The notes under the pieces were generated by a model. That model saw only the letters and a list, made by a program, of their open reading frames with translations. It ran no database searches and was not told the origin of the DNA. From contig DGPB01000012.1 in NCBI GenBank assembly GCA_002390285.1, positions 86,159 to 150,158 of the forward strand: DNA of 64,000 bases. Direction: 5' to 3'. Of the stretch, positions 1-9,638 are shown piece after piece. The translations under genes and the position numbers were made by a program. The number at the start of each line of letters is the position of its first letter. Position 1 is the stretch's first letter. Source of the DNA: Cellvibrionales bacterium UBA4451 (GTDB taxonomy: Bacteria; Pseudomonadota; Gammaproteobacteria; Pseudomonadales; Porticoccaceae).

Positions 1-358
1 GAAGAAACAGAACGGGCTTGCCATGAGCTCCAATCTTAGGTTCGCCCTGCCCAAGAACCCTTGCCCCTTCAGCCACTAGCTTATCTCTTGCGGCAAGAAG
101 ATCATCAACCTCATAACAAATATGATGCATACCTCCATCAGGGTTGCGTTCAAGAAATTTAGCCACGGGCGAGCTAACACCGATAGGCAATAACAATTCT
201 ATTTTTGTGTTCGCTAGTTCCACAAACACCACACGAACACCATGTTCTGGTAGGTCTTTGGGTTCTGACGTTTTCGCGCCCAACGCATAACGATACGTGT
301 CTACGGCTTTATCCAGATTTGGGACCACAATGGCTACATGGTTAAGGTTTCCAATCAT
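1..358 (-). CDS. mce: Methylmalonyl-CoA epimerase, C-terminus cut by window edge
   Basis: The minus strand encodes about 119 residues before the window ends. It opens MIGNLNHVAIVVPNLDKA and contains a GMHHICYEVDD stretch, the paired beta-alpha-beta-beta-beta (VOC/glyoxalase I) pattern of methylmalonyl-CoA epimerase with its metal-binding His residues. The enzyme interconverts (2S)- and (2R)-methylmalonyl-CoA so that the mutase can use the product of propionyl-CoA carboxylase. It is the last visible gene of the propionate module, 72 bp after meaB on the same strand. The family is usually 135-145 residues, so roughly 20 are missing. Family and context agree well. Confidence 0.88.
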   Translation of the reverse strand, partial: MIGNLNHVAIVVPNLDKAVDTYRYALGAKTSEPKDLPEHGVRVVFVELANTKIELLLPIGVSSPVAKFLERNPDGGMHHICYEVDDLLAARDKLVAEGARVLGQGEPKIGAHGKPVLFL

Positions 359-430
359 GCTATTCTCTTTTTGTATGGCATTGGTTCTCTCAGTTTTTTC
401 TTACGCTAAGTCTCGCTCTTGCAACAAAAA

Positions 431-1408
431 CTATTGTCGAAAGGCATCAATTAGTTTTCTTGCCGCAATCGTCGGCGGTATCTTTCCTTCAATCACGTCG
501 CATTCCAACGTTTTGACCAAGGCCTTGACGGCTTTATTCTCTTTTAATTCTGTTAACAAAGCGTCGGCGGTTTCACTCCACATCCACGCACAAGCCTGTG
601 CAGCGCGACGTGAGGTTATTTCACCGGCATTTCCGAGTAGTTCACGATACTCTTCTACCGTTTGCCAAACCTCATCAACACCTTGTTTTTTAAGCGCTGA
701 CAGTGCTTGTACTCGGGCCTGCCAATGGCGACTTCTAGGATGCAAAAAATGCATAGCCATTTGGTAGTCTGCTACCGTACGGCCAGCCGCTGCCTGCTGA
801 TCACCATCGGACTTATTAACCAACACCAGATCAGCAAGCTCCATAATGCCACGCTTAATGCCCTGCAACTCGTCTCCACCACCTGGCAACAGTAACAACA
901 GAAACATATCTGTCATTTCCGCCACAGCGGTTTCTGATTGTCCTACACCCACGGTTTCCACAAAAATCACATCAAAGCCCGCCGCTTCACAAAGCAATAG
1001 GGTTTCACGTGTTCTTCTGGTGACACCACCCAAGGTCTTACCAGCGGGAGATGGCCGAATATAGGCGTTAGGGTTGCGCGACAACGTCTCCATCCGGGTT
1101 TTGTCACCGAGAATAGAACCTCCGCTCACCGAGGAGGTGGGATCCACAGCCAATACAGCGACGCGATGCCCCTGGTCAATGACATGGTTACCAAAAGATT
1201 CGATGAACGTGGATTTACCGACACCTGGCACACCCGAAATACCAAGCCTGATGGAATTTCCTGTATGAGGCATGATGAGTTCTAGCAACTGAGCTGCCGG
1301 CTCTCGGTGCGTGGGATGCGTTGACTCAACCAAGGTTATGCACTTAGCCAAAGCACGTCGATCACCCCGTTGAAGGCTGTCTGCAAGTTCGTATGGGGTC
1401 ATCGTCAA
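431..1408 (-). CDS. meaB: Methylmalonyl-CoA mutase-associated G3E GTPase MeaB
   Basis: This 325-residue P-loop GTPase (MeaB/ArgK family) has Walker A GVPGVGKST near residues 59-67, the VDPTSS and GDKTRM switch segments, a VETVGVGQSE switch II segment and an NKSD base-recognition motif. MeaB protects methylmalonyl-CoA mutase from inactivation and gates delivery of adenosylcobalamin. It lies between pccA and mce, which supports a chaperone role for the mutase encoded upstream in the cluster. Length is normal for the family. A second in-frame ATG two codons in is an equally possible start. Confidence 0.95.
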   Translation of the reverse strand: MTMTPYELADSLQRGDRRALAKCITLVESTHPTHREPAAQLLELIMPHTGNSIRLGISGVPGVGKSTFIESFGNHVIDQGHRVAVLAVDPTSSVSGGSILGDKTRMETLSRNPNAYIRPSPAGKTLGGVTRRTRETLLLCEAAGFDVIFVETVGVGQSETAVAEMTDMFLLLLLPGGGDELQGIKRGIMELADLVLVNKSDGDQQAAAGRTVADYQMAMHFLHPRSRHWQARVQALSALKKQGVDEVWQTVEEYRELLGNAGEITSRRAAQACAWMWSETADALLTELKENKAVKALVKTLECDVIEGKIPPTIAARKLIDAFRQ

Positions 1409-1607
1409 CGTTCAACCTCCCTTAACATGGTGATGGATGAGCACATTGTATTCTATATCCTAACGGCCACATCGATCCTTCCACATGAAAACTAGCACAT
1501 CGAACTTAGCACATAACACAAAGGGCAAGCTTAGCGACAACTAAGCAACGGGGAATCGCTTCCTCTATTTATTCAAACTCGATCCAATCACTCAAACTCA
1601 ATAATTG
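1409..1607 (-). repeat. pccA-meaB gap with a 2 x 19 bp stop-region duplication
   Basis: The last 11 bases before and around the pccA stop (TCAAACTCAAT on the plus strand) recur 19 bp away as TCAAACTCGAT; the two copies span 1570-1588 and 1589-1607. Both copies read E-F-E-stop on the minus strand. Further left the gap holds a second, looser 14-bp pair (TGTGCTAAG / TGTGCTAG on the minus strand). There is no gene in the gap. This is one of several gene-end duplications in the window. Confidence 0.6.
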
Positions 1608-3576
1608 GCTGGTCAACCATCAAACTATCACCAACACCGGCAGAGACCTTCATCACTACACCATCGGCAACGGCGCGCAGGCTATTTTCCATTTTCATAG
1701 CCTCAACCACCACCAACTCTTGACCTTCTTTCACTGTATCGCCTTCCTGCACTGCCAGTTTGACCAAGAGGCCTGGCATAGGAGAAAGAAGATATTTAGA
1801 CATATCAGGCGCTTCTTTAATCAGCATATGCTGATTAAGTTCAGCTGTTCTGGCAGTGACAACTAACGCTTCTTTCTGTGCACCTCGATGGAACATCCGC
1901 AGCGATGAACCCACCATATCGATTTGAATGCATATTGGTTCTCCATTCACGGTTCCTTTAAATAAAGGATCACCAAAAGACCAATTCGTATCAATTTGGT
2001 AATTCTTTCCATCAAGTTCAACGCTAATGGTATCGCCGCCATTTTCTACAGCAACCTGATACTCAGCTTCACCTTGATCCATAATCACCACCCAGTCTGA
2101 AGTGGGGTGATATTCATGGCCAGGTAACTGACCAGAAATCATGGCGCAGCGGTCTTGGTATTTTTTATTGATAGCTGCCGCAACAACAACACAGACAGCA
2201 GGGTCGTCCTGAGGCACCAAATCAGAATTGAAACCGTCTGGATATTCCTCAGCAATAAAGTTAGTCGTTAGATCTCCCGCCACAAAACGCGGGTGCACCA
2301 TGAGCGCATTCAGAAAACTAATATTGTGATTTACTCCACGGATGTAATAAGCATCCAGAGCATCGACCATTCTATCGATAGCCTGTTTACGATCTTCACC
2401 ATAAGTGATTAGTTTGGCAATCATAGGATCGTAGAACATGGAAACTTCGCCACCTTCATAGACCCCAGTATCAACACGAACGCCTTCCCCTTCCGGGGGA
2501 AGATAACGAACCAACCGGCCAGTCGAGGGCATAAAGTTCCTGAATGGGTCTTCGGCATACACCCGGGTTTCCATGGCCCAACCTGTTAATTTGACATCCT
2601 CTTGAGCCAGAGGAAGCTTTTCACCTGCCGCAACTCGAATCATCAGTTCAACCAAGTCCTGGCCGGTAACAAATTCAGTGACGGGGTGCTCCACTTGTAA
2701 TCGAGTATTCATCTCCAAAAAGTAGAAATTCATATTGGCATCAGCGATAAATTCAACGGTACCCGCTGATTTGTAATCCACTGCCTTTGCCAACAATACT
2801 GACTGTTCGCCCATTTTCTTACGAACTTCTTCGGTCAAGAAAGGTGACGGGGCCTCTTCAATGACCTTTTGATGACGGCGCTGAATAGAACATTCACGCT
2901 CACCCAGATAAATCACATTGCCATGACTATCTGCCATCACCTGAATTTCAATATGACGTGGCTCCTGAATATATTTCTCAATAAAAATTCGGTCATCGCC
3001 AAAACTGGAGCGAGCTTCGTTAGTTGCACGCTCAAAACCGTCCCGGCACTCATCTACATCCCAAGCCACACGCATGCCTTTACCACCACCACCGGCAGAG
3101 GCTTTAAGCATCACGGGAAAACCAATACCACTGGAAATCTCAACGGCTTGATCCGCATCACAGACTACATCGGTATAACCAGGAATCGTATTAACCCCAG
3201 CCTTCTCCGCAATCAGCTTGGAAGTGATTTTGTCTCCCATAGACTCTATAGCTTTAACACCCGGACCAATAAACGCAATACCTGCGGCATCCAGCGCTTC
3301 ACAAAATGCTTTGTTTTCAGATAAAAAACCATATCCAGGGTGTACCGCATCTGCACCTGTTTGCCGACAGGCGTCGATGATCTTTTCGATCACCAGATAG
3401 CTTTCAGAAGAAGCGGCTGGGCCAATATTGACGGCTTCATCGGCCATGATCACATGCAATGCATCTCGGTCTGCATCGGAATAAACGGCAACGGTACCGA
3501 TACCCATAGCCTTTGCCGTACGAAAGACACGACAGGCTATTTCACCTCGGTTAGCCACAAGAATTTTTTTAAACAT
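1588..3576 (-). CDS. pccA: Propionyl-CoA carboxylase, biotin-containing alpha subunit
   Basis: The 662-residue protein begins MFKKILVANRGEIACRV. It has a biotin carboxylase domain (about 1-450) with the Gly-rich ATP loop KASAGGGGKGMR and the EMNTRLQVEHPVTE catalytic segment, a middle BT-type linker, and a C-terminal biotinyl domain with AMKM, the biotinylated Lys being residue 628. It carboxylates biotin with ATP and bicarbonate for transfer to propionyl-CoA by PccB. The pairing with pccB and mcm makes propionyl-CoA a better substrate call than 3-methylcrotonyl-CoA. The gap to pccB upstream is 88 bp. Confidence 0.93.
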   Translation of the reverse strand: MFKKILVANRGEIACRVFRTAKAMGIGTVAVYSDADRDALHVIMADEAVNIGPAASSESYLVIEKIIDACRQTGADAVHPGYGFLSENKAFCEALDAAGIAFIGPGVKAIESMGDKITSKLIAEKAGVNTIPGYTDVVCDADQAVEISSGIGFPVMLKASAGGGGKGMRVAWDVDECRDGFERATNEARSSFGDDRIFIEKYIQEPRHIEIQVMADSHGNVIYLGERECSIQRRHQKVIEEAPSPFLTEEVRKKMGEQSVLLAKAVDYKSAGTVEFIADANMNFYFLEMNTRLQVEHPVTEFVTGQDLVELMIRVAAGEKLPLAQEDVKLTGWAMETRVYAEDPFRNFMPSTGRLVRYLPPEGEGVRVDTGVYEGGEVSMFYDPMIAKLITYGEDRKQAIDRMVDALDAYYIRGVNHNISFLNALMVHPRFVAGDLTTNFIAEEYPDGFNSDLVPQDDPAVCVVVAAAINKKYQDRCAMISGQLPGHEYHPTSDWVVIMDQGEAEYQVAVENGGDTISVELDGKNYQIDTNWSFGDPLFKGTVNGEPICIQIDMVGSSLRMFHRGAQKEALVVTARTAELNQHMLIKEAPDMSKYLLSPMPGLLVKLAVQEGDTVKEGQELVVVEAMKMENSLRAVADGVVMKVSAGVGDSLMVDQPIIEFE

Positions 3577-3618
3577 AATTTAATCTTCTTCTAGAAATGC
3601 TGTTTTCAACGATACTAA

Positions 3619-3671
3619 CGTTCACGCACAAAGCTCACTTACAAACGTCGCTCACGAAGGCTTCTTACAAA
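3619..3671 (-). repeat. 26/27 bp tandem duplication covering the pccB stop
   Basis: On the minus strand the end of pccB reads TTTGTAAG, containing its TAA stop, followed by about 18 bases. The same TTTGTAAG block with a similar tail then repeats once. The copies occupy 3646-3671 and 3619-3645. The array fills most of the gap between pccB and pccA. Confidence 0.6.
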
Positions 3672-5197
3672 GGAATATTGCCGTGTTTGCGCCACGGATT
3701 TTCTATATCCTTATCACGCAACATAGCCAGCGAACGTGCCACCCGCTTGCGGGTATGGTGTGGCATGATGACGTCGTCAATAAATCCTCGCTTTCCTGCT
3801 ATAAACGGATTAGCAAATTTTTCACGATATTCTGCTTCTTTCGCTGCAATTTTTTCTGAATCGCCAATATCTTTTCGGAAAATAATTTCAACTGCGCCTT
3901 TCGGCCCCATCACAGCAATTTCTGCTGTTGGCCAAGCAAAGTTTACATCTCCTCGGAGATGCTTTGACGACATCACGTCATAAGCGCCGCCATAGGCCTT
4001 ACGGGTAATCACGGTCACTTTCGGTACAGTACATTCCGCATAGGCATACAGTAGTTTGGCACCATGCTTGATAATACCGCCATATTCCTGACTGGTGCCG
4101 GGCATAAAACCAGGCACGTCGACGAAGGTTAAGACGGGAATATTGAAGGCATCACAAAAACGGATAAAACGTGCGCCTTTTTTAGAGGCATCAATATCGA
4201 GACAACCAGCCAGAACCATGGGTTGGTTGGCAACAACACCCACCGTAGATCCCTCAATGCGAATAAAGCCAATCACTAGATTGCCGGCATAATCAGGCTG
4301 TATCTCAAAGAAATCGCCCTCATCAGCGACCTTAATGATGAGTTCTTTCATGTCGTAGGGTTTGTTGGGGTCACTAGGAATAAGTGTGTCTAGTGACATT
4401 TCTTCACGATCGGCAGGATCATCTGTGGGCCATACTGGCGGCTTTTCCTGATTATTGGCAGGAAGATAGCTGACAAAGCGGCGAAGCTTAACGAGAGCAT
4501 CCACATCCGATTCAAAGGCCAAGTCAGAAACGCCTGATTTGCTGGAATGAGTAATAGCGCCACCAAGCTCCTCGGCTGTCACTGTTTCGTGGGTCACGGT
4601 TTTTACAACGTCGGGACCAGTGACAAACATATAGGAGCTATCTTTCACCATAAAGATGAAATCAGTGATCGCTGGCGAATAAACAGCACCACCTGCGCAC
4701 GGCCCCATGATCATGGAGATTTGGGGAATCACACCCGATGCCATGACATTTTTCTGAAACACATCGGCATAGCCACCGAGGGAAGCAACGCCTTCCTGAA
4801 TACGAGCGCCTCCAGAATCATTTAGACCAATAATTGGCGCGCCCACATTCATGGCTTGATCCATGACCTTACATATTTTTTCAGCGTGGGTTTCTGATAA
4901 CGAGCCACCGAAAACGGTGAAGTCTTGGCTAAACACGAATACTAACCGACCATTGATGGTGCCATAACCTGTCACTACACCATCGCCAGGAATATGATCT
5001 TGCTCCATACCAAAATCTGTACAGCGGTGTTCTACAAACGTATCCCACTCTTCAAATGTGCCAGAATCGAGCAGCAACTCAATTCTCTCCCGAGCAGTCA
5101 ATTTACCCTTAGCATGTTGTGTATCAATACGTTTTTGACCGCCACCAAGGAGCGCATTTCCACGCTTCTCTTCCAGCTGCTCGATAATCTCGTACAT
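3665..5197 (-). CDS. pccB: Propionyl-CoA carboxylase beta (carboxyltransferase) subunit
   Basis: This 510-residue crotonase-fold carboxyltransferase contains the GGARIQEGV and CAGGAVYSPA oxyanion-hole segments in the N-terminal half and the GAYDVMSSKHLRGD block in the C-terminal half, as in PccB proteins. It moves CO2 from carboxybiotin on PccA to propionyl-CoA, giving (S)-methylmalonyl-CoA. The length and the ending (RKHGNIPL) match bacterial PccB. It sits between mcm (upstream on the minus strand) and pccA. Confidence 0.95.
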   Translation of the reverse strand: MYEIIEQLEEKRGNALLGGGQKRIDTQHAKGKLTARERIELLLDSGTFEEWDTFVEHRCTDFGMEQDHIPGDGVVTGYGTINGRLVFVFSQDFTVFGGSLSETHAEKICKVMDQAMNVGAPIIGLNDSGGARIQEGVASLGGYADVFQKNVMASGVIPQISMIMGPCAGGAVYSPAITDFIFMVKDSSYMFVTGPDVVKTVTHETVTAEELGGAITHSSKSGVSDLAFESDVDALVKLRRFVSYLPANNQEKPPVWPTDDPADREEMSLDTLIPSDPNKPYDMKELIIKVADEGDFFEIQPDYAGNLVIGFIRIEGSTVGVVANQPMVLAGCLDIDASKKGARFIRFCDAFNIPVLTFVDVPGFMPGTSQEYGGIIKHGAKLLYAYAECTVPKVTVITRKAYGGAYDVMSSKHLRGDVNFAWPTAEIAVMGPKGAVEIIFRKDIGDSEKIAAKEAEYREKFANPFIAGKRGFIDDVIMPHHTRKRVARSLAMLRDKDIENPWRKHGNIPL

Positions 5198-5343
5198 AAC
5201 GTTTTCCTGTGTTGATTGCCCTTATTTTCATTGGAATAAGTACTGAATAAGTTTCTGGCAAATTCTTATGGTTCTATATCTAAATCGATAACGATCACTA
5301 TAAGCAGGCGCCGATCGGACGCATCTCCTGCCCCGCCGAACAA

Positions 5344-7485
5344 TTAGCCTTTACTGAGCAATTCAAGGACTTCAGCGGCAGCCACTGGGATATTGGTACC
5401 AGGGCCATATATCGCAGCTACACCCGCATCGTAAAGTTCCTGGTAGTCTTGGGGTGGAATTACGCCTCCACAGATTACCTTAATATCAGTCGCACCTTCT
5501 TTTTTGAGCGCATCGATCAGCTGCGGAACGAGGGTTTTATGCCCCGCTGCCTGAGACGAAACACCCACCACATGTACATCATTTTCGACGGCCATACGGG
5601 CAGCCTCTTCTGGCGTCTGAAACATGGGACTGATGTCCACATCAAAACCAATATCAGCAAATGCCGTTGCAATCACCTTGGCACCGCGGTCGTGGCCATC
5701 CTGTCCCATCTTGGCCACCAACATACGTGGACGACGACCCGCTTCGGTGGCAAAGGCTTCCACTCCTGCCTGAATGGCAGCAAAATCCTCATCGCCCTCG
5801 TACGCAGAACCATACACACCACTAATGGTACGAGTTTCGGCTTGATGACGACCCCACTCTTTTTCCAGTGCAGAGGATATCTCCCCCACGGTGGCACGAG
5901 CGCGAGCGGCATCCACCGACAACGTCAACAGATTACCCCGGCCAGTTTTAGCCGCCTCAGTCAGTGCGTCCAGCGCCTTCTGGCATGCCTCGTTATCACG
6001 TTCTGTTCGAGTTTTTTTCAATCGTGCCACCTGAGATTCACGCACGGCAGTATTATCAATATTGAGAATTTCTATATCCGGCTCTTCGGCCAACTGATAT
6101 TTATTAACCCCGACAATGACCTCTTCACCACGATCGATACGAGCCTGACGCAAGGCCGCAGCCCGTTCAATCCGTAACTTTGGCATACCTGACTCTACCG
6201 CCTTGGTCATACCGCCCATATCTTCCACTTCATCAATCAACACGCGGGCTTCCTTGACCAGCTGATCGGTGAGTGTTTCAACATAATAGGAACCCGCTAA
6301 CGGATCAACTACATTGGTAATGCCCGTTTCTTCCTGAATCACCAACTGAGTATTTCTTGCAATGTGTGCAGAAAATTCGGTAGGCAGGGCGAGAGCCTCA
6401 TCAAACGCGTTGGTGTGCAACGACTGGGTACCTCCCAGTACTGCTGACATGGCTTCAATGGTGGTCCGTATCACGTTGTTGTATGGATCTTTACTGGTTA
6501 GGCTCACGCCGGAAGTCTGACAGTGTGTTCGCAGCATTAACGACTTTTCACTCTTAGGATTAAACTTCTCTTTCATCAGCGTCGCCCACAAAACTCGCGC
6601 TGCTCGCAGTTTGGCAATCTCCATAAAAAAATTCATACCGATAGCGAAAAAGAATGACAGTCGCGGAGCAAACTTGTCCACATCCTGACCACTATTAATC
6701 GCTGTTCGCACGTACTCGACTCCATCGGCAATGGTGAATGCCAGCTCCTCTACATTGGTAGCACCGGCTTCTTGCATGTGATAACCGGAAATAGAGATGG
6801 AGTTGAATTTGGGCATATGTTCGGTGGTATAACTGATAATGTCAGACACAATGCGCATCGACGGCGAGGGGGGATATATATAGGTATTACGAACCATAAA
6901 CTCTTTGAGAATATCGTTCTGCAAGGTGCCTACCAACTGCTCCGGTGACACTCCCTGCTCTTCTGCCGCCACAATGTAGCTGGCCATCACCGGCAACACG
7001 GCTCCGTTCATGGTCATTGACACTGAGACCTTATCCAGTGGAATCTCATTAAAAAGAATTTTCATGTCCTCTACCGAGTCAATGGCCACACCGGCTTTAC
7101 CCACATCACCCACCACACGCTCGTGATCAGAGTCATAACCTCGGTGTGTCGCGAGATCGAATGCAACGGACAACCCTTGCTGCCCAGCAGCCAGGTTTCG
7201 TCGATAAAAAGCATTGGATTCTTCGGCAGTTGAGAAACCGGCATACTGTCGGACTGTCCAGGGTCGACCCGCGTACATCGTTGCCTTGGGCCCACGCTTG
7301 AACGGTGAAAAACCAGGAAGATTATCCTGATGCACAAGGCCAGCTACATCTTCTGCTGTGTAGAGCGGTTTAACGGCAATACCTTCAGGTGTCTGCCATA
7401 CCAAATCATCCGGTGATTTGCCCTTTGTTTCTTTGGTGGCTAACTCAACCCAATCGTTATAAGAGGGTTTGGAAATGTCGGTCAT
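5344..7485 (-). CDS. scpA: Methylmalonyl-CoA mutase, single-chain, B12-dependent
   Basis: At 713 residues this has the homodimer-type layout: an N-terminal TIM barrel that binds the CoA ester (GRPWTVRQYAGF, SVSMTMNGAVLP) and a C-terminal cobalamin-binding Rossmann domain with the His-on signature DGHDRGAKV in the last 130 residues. It isomerises (R)-methylmalonyl-CoA to succinyl-CoA. It is the first gene of the minus-strand module. PccAB, epimerase and MeaB all follow, so propionyl-CoA from odd-chain fats, branched amino acids or sterols could be fed into the TCA cycle. Confidence 0.96.
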   Translation of the reverse strand: MTDISKPSYNDWVELATKETKGKSPDDLVWQTPEGIAVKPLYTAEDVAGLVHQDNLPGFSPFKRGPKATMYAGRPWTVRQYAGFSTAEESNAFYRRNLAAGQQGLSVAFDLATHRGYDSDHERVVGDVGKAGVAIDSVEDMKILFNEIPLDKVSVSMTMNGAVLPVMASYIVAAEEQGVSPEQLVGTLQNDILKEFMVRNTYIYPPSPSMRIVSDIISYTTEHMPKFNSISISGYHMQEAGATNVEELAFTIADGVEYVRTAINSGQDVDKFAPRLSFFFAIGMNFFMEIAKLRAARVLWATLMKEKFNPKSEKSLMLRTHCQTSGVSLTSKDPYNNVIRTTIEAMSAVLGGTQSLHTNAFDEALALPTEFSAHIARNTQLVIQEETGITNVVDPLAGSYYVETLTDQLVKEARVLIDEVEDMGGMTKAVESGMPKLRIERAAALRQARIDRGEEVIVGVNKYQLAEEPDIEILNIDNTAVRESQVARLKKTRTERDNEACQKALDALTEAAKTGRGNLLTLSVDAARARATVGEISSALEKEWGRHQAETRTISGVYGSAYEGDEDFAAIQAGVEAFATEAGRRPRMLVAKMGQDGHDRGAKVIATAFADIGFDVDISPMFQTPEEAARMAVENDVHVVGVSSQAAGHKTLVPQLIDALKKEGATDIKVICGGVIPPQDYQELYDAGVAAIYGPGTNIPVAAAEVLELLSKG

Positions 7486-7799
7486 GGAAAGCTACCTCAA
7501 ATAAATTCTGCCCGGTGCTGTCTGTTTACCGGTGCTATCTGTTTCCCTGCGCTGTTTACTTATAGTCTGCTAATACTGTCGATGCTACTGCTATCGACCC
7601 TACTATTATCAATACGAGGGGTATAGTTATTTAGGTACTATGAGGTAGTGATCAAATTGAAACAAGGGCAGATTTATTCCCACTAACTCACCTAATATGT
7701 CATGGATATAAAGATACACCCCGATTATATGTTAGTATTTTCACCAAACTCACCAATTCATACCAGAGACCGCCTATCGCCACAATCTCTCACTATCAC
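7486..7799. promoter_or_regulatory. Divergent mcm / araC-like intergenic region with 17-bp repeats
   Basis: This 314-bp gap separates the divergent mutase and AraC-type genes and should hold promoters for both. At 7512-7558 the plus strand carries two 17-bp copies of CCGGTGCTRTCTGTTTN (15/17 identical) followed by a shortened third copy. A looser series of CTRCTATYR-like words follows to about 7610. No clear operator palindrome or strong sigma70 promoter was picked out. The AraC reading frame stays open upstream to a TGA at 7641. Confidence 0.5.
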
Positions 7800-8786
7800 G
7801 TGACTACCTGCCTTCATGGAATCCATCGGCGCCAGCTGAACCATAAAGAATTGCTAGCTCGTGCCGGTATTAATCCCAGTGTCATTGAACAAACTACCCA
7901 TAGAGTACACACCGATCAGGTGGCTCGGTTATTCCGGCTGACTCAACAGGCATTAAATGACGAATTTATGGGGTTTACTGCGCAGCCCTGTAAGTACGGG
8001 ATTTTTGCCACACTTTGCCAGTTGGTCAGTCACTGTAAAACACTGGGTGAATTACTCGAGAAAGCCTCCTATTTCTACAGCCTGATTACCGATGAGCTGC
8101 AAATCCAGCTCAACATAGAAGGGCATACCGCCGAGCTCAGCTTTAATCTGCAACGACCCGAATTAGACAAGGGACATTTTTTAACCGAATTTCTGATGGT
8201 GATCTGGCACCGTTTTCCCAGTTGGTACATTGCGGAAGCTATCCGCTTGCGCGAGACGCACTTTATCCATTCGGCTCCGGCTCATCAGGATGAGCTACGA
8301 GTCATGTTTCCTGGCAGCCTATCATTTAACCAAGCCAAAAATAGCCTGTTTTTTGATGCCCAATACCTGGACAAATCATTGGTTCGCACATCGAGGGAGT
8401 TAGACATTTTTCTGACCAATCACCCAGCTGATATCATGACTATACCCGGTGAGGACCATAGCCTTGAGGCACAGATTGAACGAAACATTTTGAACCTGAG
8501 TGGAGAGAAACTGCTGTTCCCTAAGGCCGGAGAGCTAGCAACCAAGATGAATATCAGCTCTCTCACTCTGTACCGGCGACTGCAACAGGAAGGCACTAGC
8601 TACCAGACAATCAAAGACAATGTTCGCAGGGAAGTGGCTATCGACAAACTGGTCAAAGAGGGGCTTTCTGTAGATGAAGTCTCTGAGATCGTTGGGTTTG
8701 CTGAGCCCAGATCTTTCACCAGAGCGTTTAAACATTGGACCGGACTATCTCCGAGAAATTACTGCAAATACCACAAAACAAGATAA
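7800..8786 (+). CDS. AraC-family regulator with arabinose-binding-type N-terminal domain
   Basis: This 328-residue protein has a C-terminal AraC helix-turn-helix pair (about 235-325; KMNISSLTLYRRLQQEG and VDEVSEIVGFAEPRSF, then FKHWTGLSPRNY). Its N-terminal half resembles the AraC_N domain of OruR/ArgR-like regulators. The GTG start at 7800 is the only standard start in the open frame, but the frame is open upstream and encodes TISHYH just before it, which fits the usual first strand of this family. The annotated start may therefore be short. Its divergence from mcm makes it the obvious candidate regulator of the propionate operon; this is inference from position. Confidence 0.85.
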   Translation: MTTCLHGIHRRQLNHKELLARAGINPSVIEQTTHRVHTDQVARLFRLTQQALNDEFMGFTAQPCKYGIFATLCQLVSHCKTLGELLEKASYFYSLITDELQIQLNIEGHTAELSFNLQRPELDKGHFLTEFLMVIWHRFPSWYIAEAIRLRETHFIHSAPAHQDELRVMFPGSLSFNQAKNSLFFDAQYLDKSLVRTSRELDIFLTNHPADIMTIPGEDHSLEAQIERNILNLSGEKLLFPKAGELATKMNISSLTLYRRLQQEGTSYQTIKDNVRREVAIDKLVKEGLSVDEVSEIVGFAEPRSFTRAFKHWTGLSPRNYCKYHKTR

Positions 8787-8791
8787 GGCCT

Positions 8792-9616
8792 TCACAGCTC
8801 AAATCCGCCACCCACTACTACAGTCTGGCCACTGATGTAATTCGACTCAGGAAGACAGAACAGATAAACAGCATCGGCTGCTTCTTTCGGAGTACCGGGT
8901 CGACCGAGCGGAATCATTGTCTCAACCATCTGCAAGACCTGATCACTGATACCAACTTTAATCTCATACCCCTGCACATTGATAGTTGATTCATCACTAA
9001 CGGCCGCGGTAAGACGCGTCTGAATAAAACCAAATGCTACTGCATTGACATTGACATTATAGCGCCCCCATTCCTTACAGAGGGTTTTCGTCATCCCCAC
9101 AACACCAGCTTTTGCCGCCGAATAAGCTAGCTGGCCAGGGTTACCATTGAGGCCAGAAACCGAAGAGACATTCACTACCTTTCGGTAAATCTCCGTTCCG
9201 GCTTCCTTTTCTTGGGAATGAAATTTTTTAAGGTAGGGCTGTGCCGCTTTCAAGATTCGGTAGGGGGCCGTCATATGCACATCAATCATCGCATACCACT
9301 GCTCGTCATCCATTTTCTGAACCACGTTATCCCACGTGTAGCCAGCATTGTTAACAATGATATCCAGACCACCAAAGCTCTCAACTGCTGTTTTCACAAA
9401 TCGCTCACCGAAATCTTTTTCAGTGACACTGCCAATACAGGCAACAGCGTCTGAACCGAGCGCCTTTATGTCTGCAACCACTTGATTGGCTGGGTCAGCA
9501 TCCAGATCATTAACCACCACCAAGGCACCATCAGAGGCCAACTTGAGAGCAATTTCTCGTCCAATGCCACGCCCTGAACCACTCACCAGCGCTACTTTTC
9601 CCGCCAACTTACTCAT
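8792..9616 (-). CDS. Short-chain dehydrogenase/reductase (FabG-like)
   Basis: This 274-residue classical SDR has the cofactor loop SGSGRGIG (residues 11-18, Ser in place of the usual Thr), a structural NNAG, catalytic Ser in NVSSVSG and catalytic YSAAK. A short insertion (HSQEKEAGTE) precedes the catalytic Ser strand. The family reduces ketones or oxidises alcohols with NAD(P)H. Substrate cannot be told from sequence; 3-hydroxyacyl derivatives are a reasonable guess. It is convergent with the AraC gene (5 bp apart) and 22 bp downstream of the GST gene on the same strand, suggesting a two-gene unit. Confidence 0.85.
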   Translation of the reverse strand: MSKLAGKVALVSGSGRGIGREIALKLASDGALVVVNDLDADPANQVVADIKALGSDAVACIGSVTEKDFGERFVKTAVESFGGLDIIVNNAGYTWDNVVQKMDDEQWYAMIDVHMTAPYRILKAAQPYLKKFHSQEKEAGTEIYRKVVNVSSVSGLNGNPGQLAYSAAKAGVVGMTKTLCKEWGRYNVNVNAVAFGFIQTRLTAAVSDESTINVQGYEIKVGISDQVLQMVETMIPLGRPGTPKEAADAVYLFCLPESNYISGQTVVVGGGFEL

Positions 9617-9638
9617 TACGTTTTCTCCACCTGTTTAA

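Noticed and set aside
2869..3324. Long plus-strand frames opposite pccA, gcvP, infB and others
   Set aside because: Their composition follows the antisense of conserved genes, with no independent motifs or ribosome-binding sites.
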